Source: Hyphomicrobium_A sp963782555
Lineage (GTDB): Bacteria; Pseudomonadota; Alphaproteobacteria; Rhizobiales; Hyphomicrobiaceae
NCBI GenBank assembly: GCA_963782555.1
Contig: CAWAKB010000005.1
Location: 930,001-994,000 of the forward strand
Length of the DNA: 64,000 nucleotides
Direction of reading: 5' to 3'
The notes beneath the pieces were generated by a model. That model was not told the DNA's origin. It saw only the letters and a list, made by a program, of their open reading frames with translations, and searched no databases. The position numbers were made by a program, and so were the translations under genes. Below, piece after piece: positions 1 to 8,861 of the stretch. Positions within the stretch are counted from its first letter, which is position 1. Each line of letters starts with the position of its first letter.

Positions 1-299
1 AGCGCCCGGTGGCCAACCCCGAGAAGCTCGCCGTGGCGCTGCTCGTCAGCCTGCCCGGCTACAAGGAGGTGAAGCCCGGCGAGCCGCACGACATCAAGAT
101 CGGCGATCTCGACGGGGTGGAGGTCACCGCGCACGCCGTCGATGAGGACGACGGCACGCCCGTGCGCCTCTACCAGGCGATGCTGCTCGGCAAGGACGGC
201 GGCTATTTCCGGCTGATCGGCATTGCCACGGAGGCGGACGCCGCCCGCATCGACCCGGAATTCCCCAAGATCGCCCAGAGCTTCACGCTGCTGCCGTAA
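1..299 (+). CDS. C-terminal part of an unrecognised protein
   Basis: The frame is open to the left edge of the window, so this is the 3' end of a gene that starts upstream. About 98 residues are visible and end at the TAA at 297-299. The segment is a mixed alpha/beta sequence with a conserved-looking tail in which a glycine-rich strand (GGYFRLIGIA) is followed by a helix and the ending IAQSFTLLP. This layout recalls PsbP/DUF1795-type lipoprotein domains, but that is only an impression. The GTG at position 9 is probably an internal valine. No function is assigned. Confidence 0.6.
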   Translation, partial: RPVANPEKLAVALLVSLPGYKEVKPGEPHDIKIGDLDGVEVTAHAVDEDDGTPVRLYQAMLLGKDGGYFRLIGIATEADAARIDPEFPKIAQSFTLLP

Positions 300-414
300 G
301 GGATGGAGCGTGGCTTGACAGGGGTGGCCGGCCCCTCGCATATGAACGGCCCTTAGGGACTTGGCGTGCTTCTTATCGGAAAACCGGTTCCCAATTTTCC
401 GGAAGCACTCGGGC

Positions 415-489
415 GGGCGGTTAGCTCAGCGGTAGAGCACACGCTTCACACGCGTGGGGTCATAGGTTCAATCCCTATACCGCCCACCA
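415..489 (+). tRNA. tRNA-Val (anticodon CAC)
   Basis: A complete cloverleaf can be folded. The acceptor stem is 415-421 with 479-485. The D stem is 424-427 with 435-438. The anticodon stem is 440-444 with 452-456, enclosing a loop with anticodon CAC at 447-449. The T stem is 462-466 with 474-478 around a TTCAATC loop. Discriminator A486 is followed by an encoded CCA at 487-489. All stems pair without mismatches, so the gene looks functional. Confidence 0.97.
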
Positions 490-495
490 TCCCGG

Positions 496-894
496 TTACC
501 CTCCGGCCTCGCGGATCGCGCGCTCCTTGTCGGCAATCCGCTTGTTGATGGCAGGCAGCTGATCGGCCGGTGCCGTCTTCAGCACGCTGTTGAGCTCGGC
601 CAGCTCCGCGCGCAGGCGTCCGAGCCGCAGGCCCGCGCGCTCTGGCAGCGCGCTTCGCTCCTCCAGCAATCGCCTCAATGGAAGCGTGTCGCGCGCCTCG
701 GGATAGCAAATCAACAGATCGATGAGATCCTTTTCGAACTCGCTGATGCGCTCCCGGACCCGCTCGAATTGGATCTTGAAAAGTTTCTGGTCCGCTTCGG
801 AACGAAACTTGGCCATGTCGACGAGCTCTCTGACCTCGCCTTCAAGCCAGCGCAGACCCCGAACCGCGCGCATCCGCTGATCGTCGCCTTGCAT
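496..894 (-). CDS. Hypothetical coiled-coil protein
   Basis: A 132-residue product is obtained from the ATG at 894; a second ATG lies seven codons further in. The sequence is rich in Arg, Glu and Leu with long amphipathic helices (for example FERVRERISEFEKDLIDLL) and no membrane segment or signal peptide, so a cytoplasmic helical or coiled-coil protein is likely. It is convergent with the tRNA-Val gene and its stop lies seven bases from the tRNA end. I do not recognise a family. The same frame stays open upstream to 1002, but that extension is compositionally Arg-rich and probably not translated. Confidence 0.5.
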   Translation of the reverse strand: MQGDDQRMRAVRGLRWLEGEVRELVDMAKFRSEADQKLFKIQFERVRERISEFEKDLIDLLICYPEARDTLPLRRLLEERSALPERAGLRLGRLRAELAELNSVLKTAPADQLPAINKRIADKERAIREAGG

Positions 895-1634
895 CACCAG
901 CCTCGCATCCGCAGCACGACGTTGGTTGGCGCGACGCGGGCGATGAAGCCTAGAGCCGCGGCGCAGTGCGGCGGCTTCGACCCCAGCAGGATGATGGGAC
1001 ACCGTTGCGGGCGCATGCTTTCATGTCCTGGTCTTCCTTGTGAGGATAACGCCCCATTCGCTAATAAGGCGTGCGCAAGCAACGGTAACGAAATGTCGAT
1101 GGACTGCTGGCAAGCAGGGCGAAGCGCAAAGCCGCTCTCGCCGCAGCGATGCTAGGGGCTTCAAGAGCTCCGGAGGCGATGCCGAGCCGCCTTCTGCTCC
1201 CGGCGGCCACAACACGCAAACGCCGCGCCGCCGACCAAAATCGGCCAACAAGCGCCTCAATCCTTAGGGACGGGTGCCTAGTCTCCCCTGCATGGATGAT
1301 CAGGTCCCCGGGGCTCGGGCGGCGCAACGCCTCACGTCGTCCGGGCTCTCTGCGCGTCCCCGCTCTCAAAAATCTTCGCTCTCAAAAAAAAGAGAGCGCC
1401 GGATCAGCATTCGCTAGCGAACCTGACCGGCGCTCCTACGAGCCCTGAGGGAGTAAGGCTCTCTCCGTTGGGGGACAACAGAGATGGTGCCGAGGATGGT
1501 GACGGAGCCCAATTCGGCTGTCCATAGGCCGCGCGGAGCCGGCACAAAGTTTCCTGTGGACAATTTGGAAATGCCACACCCAGGCCACCGCCGGCGCGGC
1601 GGCGACCTGTGCGGGCCAGCAAAGCCGGCGTATC
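895..1634. other. Gene-poor stretch with a terminator
   Basis: No convincing gene is seen on either strand. Several short open frames overlap each other but have Arg/Ala/Pro-rich compositions typical of chance frames in GC-rich DNA and no ribosome binding site. The only structured element is the minus-strand terminator at 1384-1435. Confidence 0.5.
1384..1435 (-). terminator. Rho-independent terminator
   Basis: Read on the minus strand, a nine-base stem (GAGCGCCGG with CCGGCGCTC, extended by TCAG/CTGA with one bulge) encloses a palindromic TTCGCTAGCGAA loop. It is followed by TC and then a run of eight Ts. It would end transcripts from the small minus-strand gene at 1635-1877, about 200 bases upstream. 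Confidence 0.75.
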
Positions 1635-1877
1635 TCAGGCGGCCTCGGTAAGCGGCGGCGCAACCGCGGCAGGCTGCGCTGCGGCTTCTGTCGCAACGCG
1701 CGGCGCGGGCTCGAGCGCGAGCAGTCCCGCCAGCTCGCGGCGCATCTGGAGGCATTCGTACTCGGCCTTGGCGATCAGCCGCTCGACGTCGGCTTGCCGC
1801 TCCACGTTCGCGCGCGCCGTGCCGGCATGCTCGGCGAACTGCGGCCCCATGCGCTCGAAGAATTCCTTCCCTGGCAT
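1635..1877 (-). CDS. Small hypothetical protein, Ala-rich tail
   Basis: An 80-residue product starts at the ATG at 1877 with a good ribosome binding site (AGGGGGAA about six bases upstream). The N-terminal 50 residues form charged helices (ERMGPQFAEHAGTARANVER) and the C-terminal 30 are Ala/Pro/Glu-rich and probably disordered. No signal peptide or membrane segment is present. A strong terminator follows on the same strand. I recognise no family. Confidence 0.55.
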   Translation of the reverse strand: MPGKEFFERMGPQFAEHAGTARANVERQADVERLIAKAEYECLQMRRELAGLLALEPAPRVATEAAAQPAAVAPPLTEAA

Positions 1878-1975
1878 GACGTTCCCCCTGTCGGATGCAA
1901 CGTCATTGCAAGTAGCGCGATTCGGGTGTGGACAGCAGGTGGATTGTTTGTGGACAGACTGCCGCGCTGCGGCGG

Positions 1976-3151
1976 TCAGCGCTGCGCGGAGCGGGCGGTG
2001 ACGGCCTCTTTGCCGTACATGGTCAGCATCGGCTCATCGAGGAGGATCACCTCGTCGTAGATGCCGTAGCCGTTGAAGTGGCCGGCAATGGCGCGGCCGT
2101 AGGCACCCATGTTGCCGAGCTCGATGTAGTCGCCCTCCGCCACCGAGGCCGGCAAAAGGAACGGACCCTTCATGTAGTCGATGAAGTCACAGGTCGGGCC
2201 CCACAGCTCGAACGGCTGCAACGGCTCGGCTGCATCGACGTCGCGGCTGACGAGCCGCGTCGGGAAGATGAAGCCCAGCTGCGCGGCGTCGAACAGCATG
2301 CCGTAGGAGCCGTCGTTGATATAGAGGTTGTTGCCGCGGCGCGCATCCACGCGCACGATCAGGCTCTCGGCCTCCGCCACCAGCGCGCGGCCCGGCTCGC
2401 ACATCAGCTTGATGTTCTCTCTGACGGGCAGCGTCTCGACACACGCGAGAATGGTGTCGAGGAAAACCTGCAGCGGAGCCGGATCGCTGTCGGGGTAGCG
2501 CGCGGGAAATCCGCCGCCGACGTCGAGGCGGTCGATGACGACGCCGGCCTTGACGATCAGCTTGTGCACCTCGCCCAGCGCCGTCACGAACGCATCGGGA
2601 GTCGTCGTCTGCGAGCCGACGTGGAAAGTGAGGCCCAGCTCGGCTGCGACCTGGCGCGTCTTCATCAGCAGCCGCGCCGCCTTCTGGCCGGATAGCCCGA
2701 ACTTGCGCTCCAAGGGAATGCGGCTGTTGATGGCGGGCACGGCCACGCGCACCCACAACAAGAGGTCGCGGGCGTTGTCGGTTGCCGCCAGGATCTTGTC
2801 GAGCTCATCCTCGCCGTCGAGCGCAAAGGAGCGCACGCCCATGTCGTAGGCACGGCGGATGGCGTGGCGCGACTTCACCGGATGCATGAAGTGCAGGTGC
2901 GCGTCGGGGATCGTGGCCGCGTCCTCGATCTCGGGCAGCGAGGCGACGTCGAAGTGGCGGATCCCGGCACCGTAGAGCGCCCCGATCAGAAAGACCGAGT
3001 TGTTGGCCTTGTAGGCGTAGGCCACATCGCCGGGAAAGTTTTCGAGGAACCACCGCGCCGCGCGCCCCGCCGCATGCGGGCGCAATCCGCGCACCGGCCG
3101 CTCGGGCCGGCACTTGTCGATCAGTGCTGCCGCAGAGGAGAGTTTCTCCAT
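1976..3151 (-). CDS. Lysine/ornithine decarboxylase (fold-type III PLP)
   Basis: The 391-residue product is a group IV (alanine-racemase-fold) decarboxylase that makes putrescine from ornithine, or cadaverine from lysine. The PLP lysine sits in AYAYKAN near the N-terminus. The glycine loop DVGGGFPARYP, the phosphate-binding stretch CEPGRALVAEAE and the catalytic cysteine motif GPTCDFIDY near the C-terminus are all present and in the usual order. Length matches the family (about 380-400). The start at 3151 is preferred because GGAGG lies nine bases upstream; the open frame runs on to 3691 but is not protein-like. The structured leader upstream suggests post-transcriptional control. Ornithine and lysine specificity cannot be separated by eye. 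Confidence 0.93.
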   Translation of the reverse strand: MEKLSSAAALIDKCRPERPVRGLRPHAAGRAARWFLENFPGDVAYAYKANNSVFLIGALYGAGIRHFDVASLPEIEDAATIPDAHLHFMHPVKSRHAIRRAYDMGVRSFALDGEDELDKILAATDNARDLLLWVRVAVPAINSRIPLERKFGLSGQKAARLLMKTRQVAAELGLTFHVGSQTTTPDAFVTALGEVHKLIVKAGVVIDRLDVGGGFPARYPDSDPAPLQVFLDTILACVETLPVRENIKLMCEPGRALVAEAESLIVRVDARRGNNLYINDGSYGMLFDAAQLGFIFPTRLVSRDVDAAEPLQPFELWGPTCDFIDYMKGPFLLPASVAEGDYIELGNMGAYGRAIAGHFNGYGIYDEVILLDEPMLTMYGKEAVTARSAQR

Positions 3152-3260
3152 CGCATGGAACCTCCACCGCCACCAAGGGCGAACAAAAGGCGCTGCTCGA
3201 AGCAGAGGCCGCCAAACCGGAAAGAGGGGTGCATTTAGGGCGCGCATCCCCCCCTGTAAA
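3152..3260 (-). promoter_or_regulatory. Candidate speF-type leader RNA of the decarboxylase
   Basis: The 5' leader of the decarboxylase contains consecutive hairpins on the minus strand. A GGGG-TGC/GCATCCCC-like stem lies near 3230. A strong stem CTGCT-TCG-AGCAG sits inside an outer GGCG/CGCC pair near 3190-3215. A CGCC/GGCG hairpin just upstream occludes the approach to the GGAGG. Rfam describes a speF leader in front of alphaproteobacterial ornithine decarboxylases; placement and hairpin richness fit, but I have not matched the covariance model. Confidence 0.4.
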
Positions 3261-3455
3261 GAGCTTTTTTGTGACGTGCCGGCGCTTTCCGCGCGCTCTG
3301 CGCGACCTTGAGCCGCCCTTCGCATGCACCCGCTTTCGAGGAGCTGCACGCCACGCCCGGGCGCTCGCGTAACCCATCCGCCCATTTCCTCTGTTCGGCG
3401 GGCGCCGGCCCTGCCTAAAACATGCCATGGAGTATGAGCCGGCCAAGGTATGTTG

Positions 3456-5112
3456 ATGCGGACGGGGGGAAAGATCCTAATCGACCAGCTGGTCGCCCAC
3501 GGCTGCCGCACGCTCTTCACGGTCCCGGGCGAGAGCTTCCTGCCCGCCCTCGACGCGCTCTTCGACGAAGGCCCGATCCGCACCATCGTGTGCCGCCACG
3601 AAGGCGGCGCCGCCATGATGGCGGAGGCCTCGGGCAAGCTCACCGGTGCGCCGGGCATTGCCTTCGTGACGCGAGCGGCGGGAGCGGCCAATGCCGTGAG
3701 CGGGGTCTATGTCGCCCACCACGAACTCGACGCCCATGCTGCTGCTCGTCGGACTGACCGCGCAGGCGCGCGAGGGACGCGGCGCCTTCCAGGAGATCGA
3801 CGTCACGGCGCTGTTCGGCTCGATCGCCAAGTGGGTCGGCATCGTGCGCGCGCCCGAGCGCATTCCCGAGCTCGTCGCGCGCGCCTACCAGACCGCTCTT
3901 TCAGGTCGGCCGGGGCCCGTCGTGCTGGGACTGCCCGAGGACGTCCTCCTTGCCGCGGCCGATGCCGAGGACGGCGCGCCCGTGCGCGCGGTGAGCCCGG
4001 CGCCATCGGCCGCCGAGATGACGCGTCTCAAGAACAAGCTCGTCGCCGCCGAACGTCCGCTGGTGCTCGTCGGCGGTCCAGGTTGGAGCGCTGAGGCCGA
4101 GCAGGCTCTCGCCGCCTTCGCCGAGATGTTCGACATGCCCGTAGCGGCCGCCTTCCGCCGCCAGGATCATTTCGACAACCGGCATCCGGCCTATGTCGGG
4201 CACGCCGGCATCGACATCGATCCCAAGCTCGCCGCCGCCATACGCGGCGCCGACCTGCTGCTCGTCATCGGCGAGAGGCCGGCCGACGTGACGACGGGCG
4301 GCTATACGCTGCTCTCCGTCCCCAAGCCCGGGCCGTTTCTCGTGCACGCGCACCCATCGGGCGACGAGATCGGACGCCTCTTCCGCACCGACCTCGGGAT
4401 CGTGGCGGCCGCCGAGCCCTTCGCCAAAGCGCTGAGCCGGTTGAAGCCGCCGCCGCGGCGCCGCTGGGCGCGTCTGCGCCGCGACCTGCGCGCCAGCTAC
4501 GAGCGCTCGCTGAAGCCGCTTCCCACGCCCGGCAGCGTCAAGCTCGAGGAGGTGATCGCTACCCTGTCGCGCGACTTGCCGGAGGATGCCATCGTCACCA
4601 ACGGTGCCGGCAACTACACAGCCTTCCTGCACCGCTACTTCCAGTACAAGGGCTACCCCTCTCAGCTCGCCCCGACATCGGGGTCCATGGGCTACGGCCT
4701 GCCCGCCGCCATCGCCGCCAAGCTCGCCCAGCCTGAGCGGCCCGTCGTGGCCCTGGCGGGCGACGGATGCCTAATGATGACCGGCCAGGAGCTTGCGACC
4801 GCCGTGCAGTACGCCCTGCCCATCGTGCTGATCGTCGCCAACAACGGCATGTACGGGACCATCCGCATGCACCAGGAGCGGCTCTTTCCCGGCCGCGTGC
4901 TGGGCACGAGCCTCGTCAACCCTGACTTCGCCGCGCTCGCCCGCTCGTTCGGCGCCGCCGGCGTGACCGTCACGCGGACGGAGGATTTCGCCCCCATCCT
5001 GCGCCGTGCCCTGTCGGCCGGCCTTCCCACCCTCATCGAGCTTAAACTTGACCCCGAGGCCATCAGCCCGCGCCAGACCTTGACCGCCATCCGCGGCAGC
5101 GGGAAACAGTAA
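3456..5112 (+). pseudogene. TPP-dependent acetolactate-synthase-like enzyme, frameshifted
   Basis: The combined product (about 551 residues) has the three domains of the acetolactate synthase/benzoylformate decarboxylase superfamily. An N-terminal PYR domain carries the activating glutamate in CRHEGGAAMMAE. A central domain follows, then a C-terminal TPP-binding domain with GDGCLMMTGQELATAVQYA and a downstream asparagine in VANNGMYGT. The reading frame changes near 3721: GAACTCGACG is read where CAC-GAC-TCG-ACG-CCC-ATG would keep frame, so one A is extra. Everything else is intact, so this is either a sequencing error or a very recent mutation. The ATG at 3456 has AAGG seven bases upstream. 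Substrate cannot be told from sequence; it is not obviously the anabolic IlvB. Confidence 0.85.
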
Positions 5113-5275
5113 AGACAAGGCCAATGCGGTCGGCGAAGCCCCATTGGTAAATACTTCCTTAAAGCTAAAATTCTTTGGTTATCTATAGGTGCAAGAGGAA
5201 TTCGACTAACGAAACCTTATCGGTTACAAAAGCATCAACTCGATTGTACACGCCAGTCCGCACAAGGATCATCCC

Positions 5276-5452
5276 ATGGACCTCAAGGGGGCCAAGACCG
5301 AAGACGGAGCGTACGCGGCCTGGGCACGCACGGGCGCGCTTATCGTGTTCTTGCTGACCGGCATTCTGCTCGTCGCCTCGCTCGGCAGCGCCCGCAGCCA
5401 AATCGCACCGCAGCATACCCCGGGCGGCACCTTCCAGGTCGAACACCTCTGA
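5276..5452 (+). CDS. Small single-pass membrane protein (58 aa)
   Basis: This short gene starts at the ATG at 5276 with AAGGA eight bases upstream and ends at TGA 5450-5452. The product begins with a charged stretch (MDLKGAKTEDGAYAAWART), then one hydrophobic helix (GALIVFLLTGILLVASLG), then a Ser/Gln/His tail, so it is predicted to be anchored in the inner membrane. A clear terminator follows 54 bases later, supporting an independently transcribed unit. I do not recognise a family. Confidence 0.6.
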   Translation: MDLKGAKTEDGAYAAWARTGALIVFLLTGILLVASLGSARSQIAPQHTPGGTFQVEHL

Positions 5453-5505
5453 GGACCCACACACTCTAAGACCCACTCTCCCCCAATGCTCTCCCCCAAG
5501 CCTAA

Positions 5506-5539
5506 AGGCCTCGGATCCGACGGATCCGGGGCCTCTTTT
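5506..5539 (+). terminator. Rho-independent terminator
   Basis: AGGCC-TC-GGATCC on the left pairs with GGATCC-GG-GGCCT on the right across a three-base loop, followed by CTTTT. It sits 54 bases after the stop of the 58-residue membrane protein. Confidence 0.75.
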
Positions 5540-5758
5540 CATGACCGCGCGCAAGGCGTGCACACCGGCCGGGACTTGTTTGCGCTGGCGCGCTGGCGGA
5601 TGCTAAAGGGCGGCAGCGGCCCAAGCACTCTACGCCGCTCTTAGGGGTCCTCTGCATCCGCTCGGTCGGCGCAAGCGCACGTGCAGACTTCAAGGCCAAG
5701 CACGCGCAGGCGGGCTCAGACCCGCTCCTGCCGCGTAACCCAGGGGAAGCAACGCCAC

Positions 5759-6422
5759 ATGGCCATAACGTCAGAAGCGATCGTCGACAGCATGCTGAAG
5801 AGCATCGAGAGTGCGAAGCGCACGGAGACGCCTTACCGGCACTGGTACCTCACCCACTGTCTGCCCGACGATGCGCTCGACGCCGTTCTCGCGCTGCCCT
5901 TCGAGGCGCCGCCGCTCGATGGCGTTTCGGGAAAGCGCGAATTGCATAACAACACGCGCAAATACTTCGATCAGGAGAACATGGGCCACTTTCCGGTGTG
6001 CAAGGCCTTCAACGACGCGTTTCAAAGCAAAACTATCACGGACCAAGTTCGAGAAGCACTTCGGCACCAATCTCGACGGCACCTACCTTCGCGTCGAGAT
6101 CGCGCAAGATACCGACGGTTTCTGGCTGGAGCCCCACTCGGACCTAGGCGTGAAGCTGTTCACCATGCTGCTCTATACGTCCAAGGATCCGAGCCACGCC
6201 GACCTTGGCACCGACATCTATGATGGGGAGAAGCGCCACTTCGGTCGCTCTCCGTTCGAAAGCAACGCCGCGCTCGTGTTCGTTCCCTCCGACATCACGT
6301 TCCACGGCTTCGAGCGGCGCAAGATCAACGGCGTGCGCACGTCGGTGATCATCAACTACGTGAGCAACGAGTGGCGTGCCCGCGAGCAGCTCGCCTTCCC
6401 CAACCAGCCCATCAGCCACTGA
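5759..6422 (+). pseudogene. 2-oxoglutarate/Fe(II)-type oxygenase, frameshifted
   Basis: The combined product is about 220 residues. The N-terminal 95 residues (MAITSEAIVDSMLKSIESA...) are read in one frame and the rest in another. The change lies near 6044, where GACCAAG is read and GACAAG would keep frame, so one C is extra. The C-terminal half has the double-stranded beta-helix signature of 2OG-Fe(II) oxygenases: an HxD pair in EPHSDLGVKLFTMLLY and a distal histidine in ITFHGFERR. The start has GGGGAAG about ten bases upstream. It is followed 54 bases later by a dehydrogenase on the same strand. Substrate is unknown; such enzymes often hydroxylate peptides or small metabolites. Confidence 0.7.
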
Positions 6423-6475
6423 CGATGCGTCGGGGCGGCGCCCGGGTGTGCCGGGGGGTATGAGAGGAAAAACGG

Positions 6476-7360
6476 ATGGCGAAGGCGGCGTGGATCGGCC
6501 TCGGCGTCATGGGCTTCCCCATGGCGGGACACCTTCTGAAAAAAGGCGGACACGAGGTCATCGTCTACAACCGCCACGCGGCGAAGGCGCGAGCCTGGGC
6601 CGCTGAGCACGGAGCCGGAGCGACGGCTGCGACGCCGGCGGCGGCCGCTGCCGGCGCCAACTTCGTGTTCTGCTGCGTGGGCAACGACGACGACCTGCGC
6701 GCGGTGACCGTCGGCAAGGACGGCGCTTTTCACGGCATGGGCGCCGGCACCGTTTTCGTCGATCACACGACGACGTCGGCCGAGGTCGCGCGTGAGCTTG
6801 CCGGCGCTGCGAGCGAGCACGGGTTCTCCTTTCTCGACGCTCCCGTCTCGGGCGGCGAGGCCGGCGCCAAGAACGGCGCGCTCACCGTCATGGTCGGCGG
6901 CGAGGAGGAGGCGTTCCGGCGCGCCGAGCCGCTGATCTCCACCTACGCGCGCGCCGTCACGCACATCGGGCCCTCGGGCGCCGGCCAGCTCACCAAGATG
7001 GTCAACCAGATCGCCATCGCCGGGCTGTTGCAGGGGCTGTCCGAGGCGATCGACTTCGCCGAGCGGGCCGGCCTCGACCTCGATCTCGTCATGGCCACCA
7101 TCTCCAAGGGCGCGGCCCAATCCTGGCAGCTCGACAACCGCTGGAAGAGCATGCACGAGGGCCGCTTCGATTTCGGCTTCGCGGTGGACTGGATGCGCAA
7201 GGATCTGGCGATCTGCCTCGCCGAGGCGCGCCGCAACGGCGCCAGCCTGCCGGTCGCAGCCCTCGTCGATCAGTTCTACGCGGAGGTGCAGAGGATGGGC
7301 GGCGCCCGCTGGGACACCTCGAGCCTCATTGCCCGCCTCAAGGCCGACGGCACCTCCTGA
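6476..7360 (+). CDS. NAD(P)-dependent beta-hydroxyacid dehydrogenase (3-HIBADH-like)
   Basis: The 294-residue product belongs to the beta-hydroxyacid dehydrogenase family (3-hydroxyisobutyrate dehydrogenase, tartronate semialdehyde reductase). The N-terminal Rossmann motif is GLGVMGFPMAGHL. The substrate loop is FLDAPVSGGEAGAKNGALTV. The catalytic lysine is K174 in GAGQLTKMVNQI. The C-terminal helical domain is complete and length is typical. It oxidises a 3-hydroxyacid to its semialdehyde or does the reverse; the exact substrate cannot be read from the sequence. The start has AGAGGAAAAACGG just upstream. It begins 54 bases after the oxygenase and 36 bases before yjbQ, so the three may be one transcript. 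Confidence 0.92.
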   Translation: MAKAAWIGLGVMGFPMAGHLLKKGGHEVIVYNRHAAKARAWAAEHGAGATAATPAAAAAGANFVFCCVGNDDDLRAVTVGKDGAFHGMGAGTVFVDHTTTSAEVARELAGAASEHGFSFLDAPVSGGEAGAKNGALTVMVGGEEEAFRRAEPLISTYARAVTHIGPSGAGQLTKMVNQIAIAGLLQGLSEAIDFAERAGLDLDLVMATISKGAAQSWQLDNRWKSMHEGRFDFGFAVDWMRKDLAICLAEARRNGASLPVAALVDQFYAEVQRMGGARWDTSSLIARLKADGTS

Positions 7361-7395
7361 AATCGATTTGAGCGCGCTTCGACGCGGCGACCCAG

Positions 7396-7815
7396 ATGAA
7401 ATCCTACCGCAAGGAACTATGGTTCGAGATCCCGGGGCGGCGGGCGTTCGTCAACATCACGCCAGAAGTCGAGGCGTGCCTTACCGAGAGCGGCGTCCGC
7501 GAAGGCCTCGTTCTCGTCAACGCCATGCACATCACCGCCTCCGTCTTCATCAACGACGACGAGCGCGGCCTGCACCACGACTACGAGGTGTGGCTGGAGG
7601 AGCTGGCGCCGCACGAGCCGGTTTCCCACTACCGCCACAACCGCACCGGCGAGGACAACGCCGATGCGCACTTGAAACGCCAGGTGATGGGGCGCGAGGT
7701 GGTCGTCGCCATCACCGCGGGCAAGCTCGACTTCGGACCATGGGAGCAGATCTTCTATGGCGAGTTCGACGGCGGACGCCGGAAGCGCGTGCTCATCAAG
7801 ATCATTGGCGCGTGA
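7396..7815 (+). CDS. YjbQ/UPF0047 family protein
   Basis: The 139-residue product is a full-length YjbQ (UPF0047) protein. The family signature is present: NAMHITASVFINDDE near residues 40-55, HYRHNRTGEDNADAHLKR in the middle, and FGPWEQIFYGEFDGGRRKRV near the end, with conserved His and Glu residues clustered as in the trimeric structures. Some members complement thiamine-phosphate synthase mutants, hence the name secondary thiamine-phosphate synthase; the physiological role is uncertain. It lies 36 bases after the dehydrogenase and 43 bases before a MAPEG gene. Confidence 0.93.
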   Translation: MKSYRKELWFEIPGRRAFVNITPEVEACLTESGVREGLVLVNAMHITASVFINDDERGLHHDYEVWLEELAPHEPVSHYRHNRTGEDNADAHLKRQVMGREVVVAITAGKLDFGPWEQIFYGEFDGGRRKRVLIKIIGA

Positions 7816-7857
7816 GCTGCTACAGTTGCGGCCTCGCAACCTTCTAGGAGGCCGCAT

Positions 7858-8253
7858 ATGACCACCACTGCCTTCTATGCTTCCTTGCTCGCGGCGCTCT
7901 ACCTGGTCTTGAGCTCACGCGTCATCGGCTGGCGCCGGGTTCAACGGGTCGAGCTGGGGCACGGCGAGGACGCCGAGCTTCTGCGGCGCATGCGCGTGCA
8001 CGCCAACTTTGCCGAGTACGTCCCCTTCGCGCTCTTATTGATGGCGTTGGCGGAAAGCATGGCGCCTCCGCATATCCTTCTGCATTTTGTCGGGGTGCTC
8101 CTCGTCGCCGGACGGCTGCTGCACGCCTATGGGCTGTCGCAGACGCCGCAGATTCCCAACTACCGCGTGGGGGGCATGGTTCTGACGCTGATGGCGCTCG
8201 GGATCACCGCGATGATGTGCTTCTCGCTCTCGGTCTTGTACATGTCGGTCTAG
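7858..8253 (+). CDS. MAPEG family membrane protein
   Basis: The 131-residue product has four hydrophobic helices. The MAPEG signature follows the first of them: RRMRVHANFAEYVPFALLL, with the conserved Arg, Asn and Glu. RLLHAYGLSQ sits in the loop after helix three. MAPEG proteins (microsomal glutathione S-transferase-like) are inner-membrane trimers that conjugate glutathione or act on lipid peroxides; the bacterial substrate is generally unknown. AGGAGG lies a few bases upstream of the ATG. Its stop overlaps by four bases the stop of the convergent AsnC-type regulator. Confidence 0.92.
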   Translation: MTTTAFYASLLAALYLVLSSRVIGWRRVQRVELGHGEDAELLRRMRVHANFAEYVPFALLLMALAESMAPPHILLHFVGVLLVAGRLLHAYGLSQTPQIPNYRVGGMVLTLMALGITAMMCFSLSVLYMSV

Positions 8254-8741
8254 ACTTTGGCCGCGCGCTCGGCATTGGTGCGGGCGAACTGCAGCGGCAG
8301 CGCGGTCGTATACTTGATCTGCTCCATGGCAAAGGCGGAGGAGACTTTGGCAATCTCGATGCGCGCGATGAGCTTCTTGTAAAACGCGTCGTAGGCGTCG
8401 ATGTCAGGCACGACCACGCGCAACAGGTAGTCGATGTCGCCCGACATGCGGTAGAACTCGACCACCTCGGGAAAATCGGCAACCGCGTTGTGGAAGCGGT
8501 CAAGCCACGCCACCGTGTGCTGATCCGTCTTGATCGAGACGATGACGCTGACGCCGGCGTTGACCTTGTGGGGATCGAGGATCGCCACGCGGCGCTGGAC
8601 CACGCCGGCCTCCTCCAGCTTCTGGATGCGGCGCCAGCAGGGCGTGGTGGAAAGGCCGACCTCCTTGCCGATGTCGGCAACCGGCCGGGTGCAATCCTCC
8701 TGCAAAATGCGCAGGATCTTGATGTCCATGTCATCGAGCAT
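8250..8741 (-). CDS. Lrp/AsnC family transcriptional regulator
   Basis: The 163-residue product starts MLDDMDIKILRILQEDCTRP, the hallmark N-terminal winged-helix entry of Lrp/AsnC regulators. Its recognition helix region is GLSTTPCWRRIQKLEEAGVV. The C-terminal RAM/ligand-binding domain contains VEFYRMSGDIDYLLRVVVPD. Such proteins bind DNA as octamers and respond to amino acids. No operon partner lies on the same strand downstream, as it converges on the MAPEG gene. Targets cannot be inferred from the window. Confidence 0.95.
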   Translation of the reverse strand: MLDDMDIKILRILQEDCTRPVADIGKEVGLSTTPCWRRIQKLEEAGVVQRRVAILDPHKVNAGVSVIVSIKTDQHTVAWLDRFHNAVADFPEVVEFYRMSGDIDYLLRVVVPDIDAYDAFYKKLIARIEIAKVSSAFAMEQIKYTTALPLQFARTNAERAAKV

Positions 8742-8861
8742 TGCGCGTCCTGCTTGGAATAACGTTCTAGAAATCAGCTGGTAGCGCGAGTAAGCTTGCC
8801 GAATAAGCGCGCGTCAAGGGGATCGGTAGTAAATTTTTCCCACGCCGCGTTACGAGCGGTG

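Noticed and set aside
2000..2695. 255-codon plus-strand frame opposite the decarboxylase
   Set aside because: It is a shadow frame of the decarboxylase, full of Val/Ala/Arg/His with no recognisable fold.
3152..3691. N-terminal extension of the decarboxylase
   Set aside because: GGAGG precedes the ATG at 3151, family length fits that start, and the extension is unlike any decarboxylase and overlaps the divergent TPP gene.
6356..7156. 266-codon minus-strand frame opposite the dehydrogenase
   Set aside because: The plus strand encodes a complete beta-hydroxyacid dehydrogenase with Rossmann motif and catalytic Lys; the antisense frame is a GC-codon shadow.
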